Shown here: in pieces, positions 42,341 through 51,574 of the stretch
How positions within the stretch are numbered: position 1 is the stretch's first letter
Layout of the letters: the number at the start of each line of letters is the position of its first letter
Source of the DNA: Ilyomonas sp965277535
GTDB taxonomy: Bacteria > Bacteroidota > Bacteroidia > Chitinophagales > Chitinophagaceae
DNA length: 64,000 nt
Direction: 5' to 3'
Assembly (NCBI GenBank): GCA_965277535.1
Contig: OZ255825.1
Location: 372,001-436,000 of the forward strand
Notes under the pieces: model-generated
Seen by the model: only the letters and a program-made list of their open reading frames with translations
Told to the model about the DNA's origin: nothing
The model's database searches: none
Made by a program: the position numbers and the translations under genes

Positions 42341-44167
42341 ATGTTTCGAACGCATACTTGTGGCGAATTAAGAATAGAAGACAGCGGAAGCCTGGTAACG
42401 CTTGCCGGATGGGTGCAAACCATTCGCAGGTTTGGAGCCATTACATTTGTTGATTTGCGCGACCGTTATGGCATTACCCAATTGTTGTTTGGTGAAGAAC
42501 TGAATGCTTTGCTGGATGAAACTTCATTGGGTCGCGAATTTGTAATACAGGTAAAAGGAACCGTCCGTGAAAGAACCAATAAAAACAAAAACATTCCAAC
42601 CGGCGATATAGAGATTATCGTTTATTCTTTTACCATTTTAAACAAATCAGCCGTACCGCCATTCACCATCCAGGATGATACAGATGGTGGCGATGATTTG
42701 CGCATGAAATACCGTTATTTGGATTTACGCCGCAACGCTATAAAGAAGAATTTAGAGCTTCGGTATGCAGTTAATCGTGCTGCCCGAAATTACTTGCACA
42801 ATCAGGGTTTCATGGATATTGAAACGCCGTTTTTAATCAAATCAACACCTGAAGGCGCAAGGGATTTTGTAGTGCCTTCGCGCATGAACGAAGGACAGTT
42901 TTATGCCCTTCCGCAAAGCCCGCAAACGTTTAAGCAACTGCTGATGGTAAGTGGTTACGACCGCTATTATCAGATTGTAAAATGCTTTCGTGATGAAGAC
43001 TTGCGGGCCGACCGTCAGCCTGAATTTACACAGATAGATTGCGAGATGTCGTTTGTTGAACAGGACGATATCCTGAATATGTTTGAAGGTTTAATTAAAT
43101 CCATTTTTAAAGATGTAAAAAACATTGATTACGCTAAAACCATTGAACGCATGTCGTGGGAAGATGCGATGTGGAATTACGGTAATGACAAGCCAGACAT
43201 CCGTTTTGGAATGAAGATTTCAAACTTAAAAAAGCCGTCTTCTGTTTTTGTTTCAAAAAACGACAACAGCGAGTTGATAAACGGAGCAGATTTTAAAGTG
43301 TTTGACGAAGTAGAAACCGTGTTAGCCATTGCTGTTCCAATGTGGAGTGAAGCAACTCGAAAAGATATAGATACTTGGACTGATTGGGTCAAACGTCCTC
43401 AAATAGGTATGAAAGGGTTAGTTTACATACGTCATAACGTTGATGGAACATTTAAAAGTAGTATAGACAAGTTTTATAACGAAGATAGACTTAAAGCTAT
43501 AGCAAAATCACTTGAATCAGTTCCAGGTGATTTAATCTTAATCCTAGCAGGTCCAGAAGAAAGAACACGAAAAGCAATCAGTGAACTACGTCTTGAATCT
43601 GGTAGAATAAAAGGTTATAGAAAAGCCGATGAATTCAAGCTGCTTTGGGTGCTGGACTTTCCTCTTTTTGAATATGCAGAAGAAGAAAACCGTTGGGTAG
43701 CGCGGCATCATCCGTTTACATCACCCAAACCTTCTGACATAGAGGTGATGATTAATAACAATCCTTCTATTGAAAATGCTGCAGAATATTTAGAACATCC
43801 TTATGCCAACATCAAAGCCAATGCGTATGATATGGTGCTGAACGGCAATGAAATTGGTGGAGGTTCCATTCGCATTTTTCAAAGAGAATTGCAGGAAAAA
43901 ATGTTTGCTGCCTTAGGCATGAGTGAAGAAGAAGCCCAACATAAATTTGGTTTCTTATTGGGCGCTTTTGAATACGGTGCACCACCGCACGGCGGCATTG
44001 CGTTTGGTTTTGACAGGCTTTGCGCAATACTTGGCGGCAGTGAAAGCATCCGTGATTTTATTGCATTTCCAAAAAACAATTCGGGCAGAGACGTAATGCT
44101 GGATGCGCCTGCTACCATTGACCAAAAACAGTTGGACGAACTGGGAATACAAATCAGTGCAAAATAA
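42341..44167 (+). CDS. aspS: Aspartate--tRNA ligase
   Basis: Class II aspartyl-tRNA synthetase of the bacterial type. ATG 42341 gives 608 residues opening MFRTHTCGELR. The N-terminal OB fold binds the anticodon (about 1-110; TLAGWVQTIRRFGAITFVDL). Motif 2 is FRDEDLRADRQPEFTQID (about 217), the GAD insertion domain spans about 290-420, and motif 3 is GAPPHGGIAFGFDRL (about 545). The stretch 43340-43625 inside the GAD domain has a more AT-rich base composition and more AGA, CTA and ATA codons than the rest of the gene, which may mark a replaced segment. It stands alone and has its own terminator. Confidence 0.96.
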   Translation: MFRTHTCGELRIEDSGSLVTLAGWVQTIRRFGAITFVDLRDRYGITQLLFGEELNALLDETSLGREFVIQVKGTVRERTNKNKNIPTGDIEIIVYSFTILNKSAVPPFTIQDDTDGGDDLRMKYRYLDLRRNAIKKNLELRYAVNRAARNYLHNQGFMDIETPFLIKSTPEGARDFVVPSRMNEGQFYALPQSPQTFKQLLMVSGYDRYYQIVKCFRDEDLRADRQPEFTQIDCEMSFVEQDDILNMFEGLIKSIFKDVKNIDYAKTIERMSWEDAMWNYGNDKPDIRFGMKISNLKKPSSVFVSKNDNSELINGADFKVFDEVETVLAIAVPMWSEATRKDIDTWTDWVKRPQIGMKGLVYIRHNVDGTFKSSIDKFYNEDRLKAIAKSLESVPGDLILILAGPEERTRKAISELRLESGRIKGYRKADEFKLLWVLDFPLFEYAEEENRWVARHHPFTSPKPSDIEVMINNNPSIENAAEYLEHPYANIKANAYDMVLNGNEIGGGSIRIFQRELQEKMFAALGMSEEEAQHKFGFLLGAFEYGAPPHGGIAFGFDRLCAILGGSESIRDFIAFPKNNSGRDVMLDAPATIDQKQLDELGIQISAK

Positions 44168-44213
44168 AATCCGAAATGGAGTTTTAAACGTAAGACGACT
44201 TTAAAAATTGAAA

Positions 44214-44246
44214 TAAAAAAGAGAAGCGTGCCTCTCTTTTTTATTT
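44214..44246 (+). terminator. Terminator after aspS
   Basis: AAAAAAGAGA pairs with TCTCTTTTTT around an eight-base loop, followed by ATTTTT. It lies 47 bases after the stop. Confidence 0.8.
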
Positions 44247-44355
44247 TTAGCACCGTTTGTCAATCAAAACTTTTTACTACTTTTCCATCCTTCTTCGAAA
44301 AGTTGCGCCATAGAGAAAGTCAATTTGTTTTTTACAAATTCGTAAACAGCAACTT

Positions 44356-45801
44356 ATGAGTGTAACTGCATTGTTAAACGAGTATTCGGTAATGCCGGGG
44401 TTCTACGATGAAATGTGGAATACCAGCGATGTTCGCGAGCCTTACGCAAAAATTGCGGCTGCTTTACAAGTGCTTGATATGCCTGCTATGCATAACAAGG
44501 ATAAACTGGCAGGTGAGTTGTTTATGAATCAAGGCATCACTTTTACCGTGTATGCTGATAACGCAGGTATTGAGCGTATCTTCCCTTTCGATATTATTCC
44601 GCGTATTATTACGGGTGCCGAGTGGCAGCATATTGAAAAAGGAATTGCTCAACGACTTATCGCGCTCAATATGTTCCTGAAAGATATTTACAATGATCAG
44701 AAAATTGTAAAAGAAAAAATCATTCCTGCAAGTCTGATTGCTTCCTGTCCGCATTATATGCGCGAAGTGTACCGCATACAAGTGCCGCATGATATTTACG
44801 TTCACATTTCCGGTATTGATTTGATACGTGGTGATGATGGTAAATTTTATGTTTTAGAAGATAACCTGCGTACACCTTCCGGCGTATCTTATATGTTGGA
44901 AAACAGAGAAGTAACCAAGCGCATCTTCCCGGATATGTTTGCCGGAAACTCGGTGCGGCTTATCAATAATTATCCTATTATATTACATCAGTTGTTATTG
45001 TCGCTGGCGCCGCACCAGGTGCACAATCCCCGCGTTGTTCTGCTTACGCCGGGTGTTTATAATTCAGCTTATTACGAGCATACTTTTTTGGCAAGGCAAA
45101 TGGGTATTCCATTAGTGGAAGGAAGAGATCTGGTGGTTGACCACCACAATGTATATATGAAAACAACCGGCGGTTTATCCCGCGTTCACGTGATTTATCG
45201 CCGTATTGATGATGAGTATTTAGACCCGCTTACATTTCATCCTCAAAGTGTGCTGGGCATACCTGGCCTGATGGACGCATACCGCAAAGGCAACGTTGCC
45301 ATTGCCAATGCTGTAGGCAACGGTGTTGCAGACGATAAAGCTGTTTACGCTTATGTTCCGCAGATGATCCGGTATTATTTAAACGAAGAACCGATATTGA
45401 ACAACGTTCCTACTTTCCAGATGCAGAACAAAGACGAGCGGGAGCATGTATATTCTCATCTGAATTCGATGGTAATTAAGCGCACCAATCAAAGCGGTGG
45501 TTATGGGATGATAATGGGTAATATCGTAGAAGAAGATGAATGGATAAAAGCAAAAGAAGAGATTGAAAAAGATCCGCGCAGCTTTATCGCGCAGCCTATT
45601 ATAAAACTTAGTACTGTACCATGCTTTATCAATGGCAAGTTGCAGCCGCGGCATGTGGATTTGCGCCCGTATGCCTTGTTTGGGGTTGATGGTGTAAAAA
45701 TTGTTCCTGGTGGCTTAACGCGCGTTGCGTTGCGCGAAGGTTCGTTGGTGGTAAATTCATCGCAAGGTGGAGGAAGTAAAGACACATGGGTGATTGATTG
45801 A
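44356..45801 (+). CDS. Circularly permuted ATP-grasp protein (DUF404/407)
   Basis: A 481-residue cytosolic protein of the circularly permuted ATP-grasp family. DLIRGDDGKFYVLEDNLRTPSG (about 155-175; the EDN metal-binding residues) and FIAQPIIKLSTVPCF, then HVDLRPYALFG (about 415-440), are diagnostic. Such proteins are predicted to ligate amino acids or peptides using ATP. It begins a three-gene set with an alpha-E protein and a transglutaminase, an association predicted computationally to make or modify a small peptide; the product is unknown. The gap to the next gene is 118 bases. Confidence 0.9.
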   Translation: MSVTALLNEYSVMPGFYDEMWNTSDVREPYAKIAAALQVLDMPAMHNKDKLAGELFMNQGITFTVYADNAGIERIFPFDIIPRIITGAEWQHIEKGIAQRLIALNMFLKDIYNDQKIVKEKIIPASLIASCPHYMREVYRIQVPHDIYVHISGIDLIRGDDGKFYVLEDNLRTPSGVSYMLENREVTKRIFPDMFAGNSVRLINNYPIILHQLLLSLAPHQVHNPRVVLLTPGVYNSAYYEHTFLARQMGIPLVEGRDLVVDHHNVYMKTTGGLSRVHVIYRRIDDEYLDPLTFHPQSVLGIPGLMDAYRKGNVAIANAVGNGVADDKAVYAYVPQMIRYYLNEEPILNNVPTFQMQNKDEREHVYSHLNSMVIKRTNQSGGYGMIMGNIVEEDEWIKAKEEIEKDPRSFIAQPIIKLSTVPCFINGKLQPRHVDLRPYALFGVDGVKIVPGGLTRVALREGSLVVNSSQGGGSKDTWVID

Positions 45802-45919
45802 AACTTTACAAAAACAAGTTACAAGAATCAAGGAGCAAAAAATATAAGCAAAACCAAACATGAATATTCTAAGTCTGTAGCTAACAACCTGAATCTTTTA
45901 TTAAAACCAATCAATCGTT

Positions 45920-46873
45920 ATGATCAACATGCTAAGCAGAATTGCAGATTCGTTGTTTTGGCTCAATCGTTATATGGAAAGAACGGATAGTCTTGTCAGA
46001 CTGATGTCAATCCATTATATTCTTTCGCTTGACAAAGGCGTGAATGCACCGCAAAGCTGGCAACCTGTGTTGCAAATTGCAACCTACCTTAACAAGGACG
46101 AAATTCAGAAGATAGAACACGATATGCCCGCTGTGCTTCACAAAATTATTTTCGACACGCAAAACCAAAACTCCTTGAAAGTGGTAGTGCACAGAGCAAG
46201 AGAAAATGCACGCGGCGCACAAGACCATATTACCAAAGAAACTTGGGAGGAAGTGAATCAAATTTATCATTACATCAATCAGCCACATCTCATCAATAAA
46301 TTGAGCAACAATGAAGCTTTAGAAGTGCTGGAACACCTGGCGCAACATGCGGTTTTGTTTGCGGGTATTATCGAACTTACCATGCCTCGTGGCGCCGGCT
46401 GGAACTTTATGAGTTTAGGAAAATACATTGAACGCTGCTTTCATACCGTTCATGTGTTGCAAGATACACTGGCAGCCATTAATTACGATATTAAACAGCA
46501 GCACGATATTTTGCAATGGCGTTATCTCTTGCTCTCCTTATCGGGCTATGAGCTGCATTTAAAAACTTATACCAACAATGATTACAATCAAAATCTGTTG
46601 CATCAAATAATATGGAACGAAAACTTCACACGCTCTATTTTATATTCGTTAAGCCGCATAAATATTTACTTAAAAAAAGTAATGGCGAAAGCCGACGACA
46701 ACAAAGAAAGCCAACTGATTATCAACAGCTTGGGAAGAATGTACAGTATGGTAAAATATAAAGAGCCGGAAAGCCTTACGGGAAGGCATCTTCAGCAGTT
46801 TTTGAATGATATTCAAAACGAGCTTTCCTTATTTAGCACGCAACTTGCACAACAGTTTTTCTCTTATCATTAA
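45920..46873 (+). CDS. Alpha-E domain protein (DUF403)
   Basis: A 317-residue, all-helical cytosolic protein of the alpha-E family; ATG 45920 or a second M three codons later starts it. The N-terminal MLSRIADSLFWLNRYMERTD is the family signature, and RENARGAQDHITKETWEEVN (about 93-112) holds the conserved arginine and acidic residues. The biochemical role is unknown; it nearly always travels with ATP-grasp DUF404/407 and transglutaminase genes, as here. The transglutaminase ATG follows the stop by nine bases. Confidence 0.9.
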   Translation: MINMLSRIADSLFWLNRYMERTDSLVRLMSIHYILSLDKGVNAPQSWQPVLQIATYLNKDEIQKIEHDMPAVLHKIIFDTQNQNSLKVVVHRARENARGAQDHITKETWEEVNQIYHYINQPHLINKLSNNEALEVLEHLAQHAVLFAGIIELTMPRGAGWNFMSLGKYIERCFHTVHVLQDTLAAINYDIKQQHDILQWRYLLLSLSGYELHLKTYTNNDYNQNLLHQIIWNENFTRSILYSLSRINIYLKKVMAKADDNKESQLIINSLGRMYSMVKYKEPESLTGRHLQQFLNDIQNELSLFSTQLAQQFFSYH

Positions 46874-46882
46874 TTGAAAATA

Positions 46883-47827
46883 ATGTCGCTTTTTAAAATA
46901 CATCACATTACCCGTTACGAGTACAATCGCCCTGTTATAGAAAGTCATAACGAGATTAAAATTTATCCCTATCAATATGAAGGACAGGAAGTGCTGAATC
47001 ATGAACTAACCATTACACAGCAGCCCAGTGTGCAAACCTTTTTTGATTATTGGGGAAATAAAGTAGGCGTGTTTAGCGTGTTGCCTTCTCATACACTTTT
47101 AGAGATTGAAAGCAAACTGGTAGTTCGCACACTGGGAGCAAAAGAAGTGAACATTTATAACGGCGGAATGTTTGGTGAGCTTCAACAGGAAATGGATGAA
47201 AATTTTAATCTGCTTGAACTTGCAACGCCAGATTTTATTACCAATGAAAACGCGATTGATAACATCATTCAACAAATTCATCAACCTCACAATACAGTAG
47301 CGCAAACAGTGCAAAATTGTGCTGATTACATCTTCCAACATTTTAAGTATGTAAAAGGCATTACCAACGTGCAAACTACGGTGAATGAAATACTCCAAAC
47401 TCAAGCCGGTGTTTGCCAGGATTTTGCTCATGTGATGCTGCAGATCCTCCGTACTTTACATATCCCGGGCAGGTATGTGAGCGGTTACATTTGTCCCAAT
47501 AAAAATGGTATGCGTGGCGAAGGCGCAACTCATGCCTGGGTAGAAGCCTGGCTGCCCAATCATGGCTGGGCAGGCATTGACCCAACGAACAATGTTTGGG
47601 TAACCAACCGTCATGTGAAACTGGCTGTAGGCAGGCATTTTAGAGATTGTACTCCTGTGAAAGGAACCTTTAAAGGTTTAGCAAAACAAATACTTAACGT
47701 GTATGTATCGGTGAGCTATGAAGACGGCCAGATGCATGAAGATGTAAACAATGTGCCCCTGAACAAGCAAACGCATGAAGATGCGGAATATGCTGTACCG
47801 GAAGGCTTTGCGGCCCAACAGCAATGA
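46883..47827 (+). CDS. Transglutaminase-like cysteine protease family protein
   Basis: A 314-residue protein with an N-terminal beta-rich Bact_transglu_N domain (about 1-85) and a transglutaminase-like core. The catalytic triad is seen as Cys in TQAGVCQDFAHVM (about 177), His in GEGATHAWVEAWLP (about 216) and Asp in WAGIDPTNNVWV (about 232). An in-frame TTG three codons upstream is possible, but ATG 46883 is the conventional start. It has no signal peptide, so it acts in the cytoplasm, probably hydrolysing or transferring amide bonds in the product of the ATP-grasp partner. It ends the three-gene cluster. Confidence 0.92.
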   Translation: MSLFKIHHITRYEYNRPVIESHNEIKIYPYQYEGQEVLNHELTITQQPSVQTFFDYWGNKVGVFSVLPSHTLLEIESKLVVRTLGAKEVNIYNGGMFGELQQEMDENFNLLELATPDFITNENAIDNIIQQIHQPHNTVAQTVQNCADYIFQHFKYVKGITNVQTTVNEILQTQAGVCQDFAHVMLQILRTLHIPGRYVSGYICPNKNGMRGEGATHAWVEAWLPNHGWAGIDPTNNVWVTNRHVKLAVGRHFRDCTPVKGTFKGLAKQILNVYVSVSYEDGQMHEDVNNVPLNKQTHEDAEYAVPEGFAAQQQ

Positions 47828-47934
47828 TTGGATGTATTGAGCGTTAGAAAACAGGATATACAATTACCGTTTTTGTTTTGTTTATATTTCACCTCCTATG
47901 TCTAACATCGTACATTCTTTTACTTTTGCGCCTT

Positions 47935-48456
47935 ATGAAAACCGAAATTATCGTTTATAAAATCCTTTCGTTTTTATTATTGCCGGTTGCCGCTTTTTTT
48001 GGGCTGGTTTGCTTATTGGCTTTGGTTACGGCTTTAGGCAATCCTTCGATGCTGATTAGTGTATTTTTATTTGCCTGCATGGTAATTTACATCATCGCTT
48101 CTTTTATTTTTCTTACCAAAGGCATCGACAGTAACAAACGGTGCAAGCCGGTGTTGCGCGATTTGATTCGCATAAATGCTGTCATTACATTTATCTTTTT
48201 TTTACTCGCTGCCATTTCATTTATTTCAGTAAAAGCAAACCCTGCTTTGTTAGCGGAAGGCATGAAGCAATGGACAAACAGCACCACACTTCCGCCTGGC
48301 GTAACAACATCGGATTTGCAAACGGCAATGGCCTCTCTTCTTAATTTTTTTATTGTATTGAGTGTTGTTCTTTTGATTCACATTCTCATCACGTTTCATT
48401 TATTAAGAAAATACCGTTTGGCATTTGAGCCTGAAACAATGGATATTGATTTGTGA
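47935..48456 (+). CDS. Four-helix membrane protein of unknown function
   Basis: A 173-residue membrane protein; ATG 47935 (MKTEIIVYKILSFLLLPVAA) is used rather than an in-frame ATG at 47878. Four hydrophobic stretches (about 8-32, 38-62, 80-100 and 132-155) are linked by short loops, with a periplasmic or cytosolic loop of about 30 residues before the last. No family was recognised. Its stop overlaps the frame of the next gene, so the two are probably cotranscribed. Confidence 0.7.
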   Translation: MKTEIIVYKILSFLLLPVAAFFGLVCLLALVTALGNPSMLISVFLFACMVIYIIASFIFLTKGIDSNKRCKPVLRDLIRINAVITFIFFLLAAISFISVKANPALLAEGMKQWTNSTTLPPGVTTSDLQTAMASLLNFFIVLSVVLLIHILITFHLLRKYRLAFEPETMDIDL

Positions 48457-48497
48457 TTGATGACGGATTAAAAAATACGATAAAAATAAACTTCTTC

Positions 48498-49091
48498 ATG
48501 CAAACCGTTTTGTATAAATATTTAGCACTTTATAAAAATCTGAACATTCCGGGTATTGGCAATTTTGTAATTAAACAAACATCGCCTCAGTTGCAGTTTA
48601 CCGATAAACAATTGCAACCGCCTCAAAGCAGTATTGCTTTCACGCCGGTGGTATATCCTATCAACAATCACTTTTATAGCTTTTTATCGCGTGAATGGAA
48701 CGTAGATAAAGTGATTGCCATCCGCAGGTATAAAGACGAAGTAGAAGATTTGATTGAACAGTTGAAACAAAAAAGGGTTTGCGAGTTAGGAGGCATTGGT
48801 ACGATTCATAAAACCGATGATGAAACCATTGTTTTTACGGCAACCGAATATCCGATTTATTTTTACCCGATTTTACCTGCTGAACGTGTGGTTCGTAAGT
48901 ATGCACAACATACTGTTTTGGTTGGTGAGCGTGAGCACATAAAAGGAAACACATCACCGGACGAAATAGTTTCTGACAACATGCCGGAACAAAAAGAGGC
49001 AAAACCAAAATGGAAACTATACGCACTCATAATTGCCATCCTTGCCCTGCTGCTGATTGTATTGTATTACCTGATGTACTCGGCAAGTTGA
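48498..49091 (+). CDS. HU/CCDC81-like domain protein with C-terminal membrane anchor
   Basis: A 197-residue protein starting at ATG 48498. Residues about 1-45 (LYKYLALYKNLNIPGIGNFV, then IKQTSPQLQF) resemble the bacterial CCDC81-type HU domain, and a second related unit appears at about 70-125 (VEDLIEQLKQKRVCELGGIG). A lysine/glutamate linker leads to one hydrophobic helix near the C terminus (about 173-193, LYALIIAILALLLIVLYYLM). Related proteins in this phylum carry SPOR or transmembrane segments and may link the nucleoid or polymer surfaces to the envelope. The domain call is from pattern recognition, not from a search. Confidence 0.6.
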   Translation: MQTVLYKYLALYKNLNIPGIGNFVIKQTSPQLQFTDKQLQPPQSSIAFTPVVYPINNHFYSFLSREWNVDKVIAIRRYKDEVEDLIEQLKQKRVCELGGIGTIHKTDDETIVFTATEYPIYFYPILPAERVVRKYAQHTVLVGEREHIKGNTSPDEIVSDNMPEQKEAKPKWKLYALIIAILALLLIVLYYLMYSAS

Positions 49092-49119
49092 TCCTTTGCA
49101 GTAACCGAATAATGCTTCT

Positions 49120-49959
49120 ATGTCCTCATTTCGATACAATTTATCACTTTTGCTTTTGCTGATATTTTCATGTAAGAATGTGAGTTCTACAAAACATGAA
49201 ATGACTTCCGGCACTTTACAACAAACACAAAAAATATTTGACACAACGAAATGGGAAACCAACACCATTGATACTTTCAACTATGCAAACCTGCCTTATT
49301 GGGATTCAACAATGGATAGGTTTAGAACTGCATACATTGATACATTTACTGTTGATGGATGTAAGTTTAGATTCGTAAATCCATTTGCTAACAAACTTGA
49401 ACCTGATGATATATTTGTTTATTTAGAAAAACTAATAAACGGCAAATGGGTTATTACAAAACTATCTTTCAGTAAAGAACTTTACGGTGATGACATTAAC
49501 CATAATGTTGACGTAAATGATGATGGCTTCATTGATATAACGCGATCAAACAGATTTGGAGTGAATGTGTACTTCTTCAATCCAAAAACTAAAACATATA
49601 CTGACACGCTCTTAGCTGGTAACTACATAAATCCTCAACGAGTATTGATCGACACGTTGAGAAAAGTATTTTGTGATTTTCAAGAATACAAAGGAATGTG
49701 TGGTCAAATTCATTCTACTCTTTACACCTTCAAAGAGTTTCAAAAATATTATTTATACGACTTAGAACTTAATAATTGTTCAATTGATCCTGACACAGTT
49801 ACAAAACTTGTACTCTCAAAATGTATAAACGGTTTGTATGACTCAACTAAAAAAATCAAAGAAACTACTTTAACGAAACCAATTGTTGTAGGCGATTCAG
49901 GTTATTTTGATTATAAAACATACTGGCTTAACAGATACAAAGATTTGATGAATCATTAA
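49120..49959 (+). CDS. Putative lipoprotein of unknown function
   Basis: A 279-residue predicted lipoprotein: hydrophobic signal (LSLLLLLIFSC, lipobox Cys about 18), then a Ser/Thr-rich linker. NHNVDVNDDGFIDITRSNRF (about 126-146) resembles a calcium-binding DxDxDG loop of the kind seen in dockerins and VCBS-type repeats. No other family signal is visible. The gene is more AT-rich than its neighbours and uses AGA and ATA codons often, which may point to recent transfer. It is on its own between an HU-like gene and rarA. Confidence 0.6.
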   Translation: MSSFRYNLSLLLLLIFSCKNVSSTKHEMTSGTLQQTQKIFDTTKWETNTIDTFNYANLPYWDSTMDRFRTAYIDTFTVDGCKFRFVNPFANKLEPDDIFVYLEKLINGKWVITKLSFSKELYGDDINHNVDVNDDGFIDITRSNRFGVNVYFFNPKTKTYTDTLLAGNYINPQRVLIDTLRKVFCDFQEYKGMCGQIHSTLYTFKEFQKYYLYDLELNNCSIDPDTVTKLVLSKCINGLYDSTKKIKETTLTKPIVVGDSGYFDYKTYWLNRYKDLMNH

Positions 49960-50015
49960 TAGAATTTTTAATACGGAATTAAAGAAAAGTATATGCTTCT
50001 CTTTAGTTTCTCCAA

Positions 50016-51284
50016 TCAGTATCCATATTTCCCCTTCCACAAGCTTTTTAAAAAGCGGCGCATTTCTTCTTCTCTTACATTATTGCCAGGCGTGTAAAAC
50101 GCAGTGCCGGCAAGCTTTTCAGGCAGATATTCCTGCTCTGCAAAGTTGCCTTCAAAGGAGTGAGCGTATTTATAATTTTTTCCGTAATCCATTTCCTTCA
50201 TCATTTTTGTAGGTGCGTTGCGAATATGAAGAGGAACTGGCAAATCGCCCCACTTGTTCACTGCTTCCAGCGCATTGCCAATGGCTTCATAAGACGCATT
50301 GCTTTTTACAGAGGAAGCCAAGTAAACGGCGCATTGCGATAGGATAATACGAGATTCAGGATAGCCAATTTTATTCACCGCATCAAACGTTGCGTTGGCA
50401 AGTAACAGTGCGTTGGGATTGGCATTGCCAATGTCTTCACTTGAAAAAATAACCATGCGCCGCGCAATAAATTTTACATCTTCGCCGCCTTCAATCATTC
50501 GTGCGAGCCAATAGACAGCACCATTTGGATCGGAGCCGCGCATACTTTTTATAAATGCACTAATAATGTCGTAATGCTGCTCGCCGCTTTTATCATACAA
50601 AGCAATTTTCTTTTGCGCCGCCTTCATTACCACTTCATCGGTAATAACGATGTTTGTTTTTGCACCAAAAGAGCTCACCACTAATTCCAATAGATTCAAC
50701 AGCTTTCGTCCATCTCCGCCGGAGAGATTAAGCAAAGCTGCTGTTTCTTTCAGCTCAATGTGTTTTTCCTGTAAAACCAAATCTGTGGTAATGGCATGAT
50801 GTAGCAGTTGCACTAAATCTTCTTCGCCCAAAGCTTTTAAAACATACACCTGGCAACGACTCAACAAAGCCGAGTTTACTTCAAACGAAGGGTTCTCTGT
50901 TGTTGCACCAATGAGCGTAATGACGCCCCGCTCAACCGCACCCAATAGTGCATCCTGCTGGCCCTTATTAAACCGATGAATTTCATCGATAAACAAAACT
51001 GCGCCCTTCTCTCCCTTTGCTGTCTCAATCACTTCACGCACTTCTTTTACACCGCTGCTGATGGCGCTCAACTGATAAAAAGGAACCTCAAGGGCATGTG
51101 CAATGATATTAGCGATTGTGGTTTTACCAACACCTGGCGGTCCCCACAAAATAAGAGAAGGAATGCGGCCGCTTTCAATGGCCTTACGAAGAATACTGCC
51201 TTCACCGGTAAGGTGTTGCTGCCCTACCAACTCGTTTAATGTTGAGGGTCGAAGCCGTTCGGCTAATGGAATATTTGTGTTCAT
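50016..51284 (-). CDS. rarA: Replication-associated recombination AAA+ ATPase RarA
   Basis: RarA (MgsA) is an AAA+ ATPase related to clamp loaders that acts at stalled replication forks. The 422-residue protein has LAERLRPSTLNELVGQQHLT at the start, Walker A LWGPPGVGKTTIANII (about 45-60), Walker B VLFIDEIHRFNKGQQDALL (about 95-113), sensor IGATTENPSFEVN and a C-terminal tetramer domain with YDIISAFIKSMRGSDPNGA (about 242). The length and domain order are standard. It is monocistronic. Confidence 0.95.
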   Translation of the reverse strand: MNTNIPLAERLRPSTLNELVGQQHLTGEGSILRKAIESGRIPSLILWGPPGVGKTTIANIIAHALEVPFYQLSAISSGVKEVREVIETAKGEKGAVLFIDEIHRFNKGQQDALLGAVERGVITLIGATTENPSFEVNSALLSRCQVYVLKALGEEDLVQLLHHAITTDLVLQEKHIELKETAALLNLSGGDGRKLLNLLELVVSSFGAKTNIVITDEVVMKAAQKKIALYDKSGEQHYDIISAFIKSMRGSDPNGAVYWLARMIEGGEDVKFIARRMVIFSSEDIGNANPNALLLANATFDAVNKIGYPESRIILSQCAVYLASSVKSNASYEAIGNALEAVNKWGDLPVPLHIRNAPTKMMKEMDYGKNYKYAHSFEGNFAEQEYLPEKLAGTAFYTPGNNVREEEMRRFLKSLWKGKYGY

Positions 51285-51481
51285 CTGAACTACGATTTTA
51301 AACGATTTATTTGATTCGGCTGATTATCTTTTTGCAAGAGATAAAATAATTTATGACTGTCAGATTTCATGTTTGGTTTTGCCGTTTTTTATAATCTAAT
51401 TAATCAGAAAAATCGTTCAAAACCATGGTTCAGATAATCAGCCGAATCCAAAAAAGCAGTAAAAATCCTGGTCAAAAAAAT

Positions 51482-51503
51482 GTCCCGCCGGGAACGGCGG
51501 GAC
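51482..51503 (-). terminator. Terminator after brxB
   Basis: GTCCCGCCG/CGGCGGGAC with loop GGAA, a very stable 9-bp GC stem. On the minus strand it is followed by ATTTTTTT, so it ends the bacilliredoxin transcript. Confidence 0.8.
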
Positions 51504-51574
51504 CGATATTTACTAACCCATCCATGAACAAAGCTGTACGTGCATGGATAATGTTTGCTGCTTAACGATATCGC

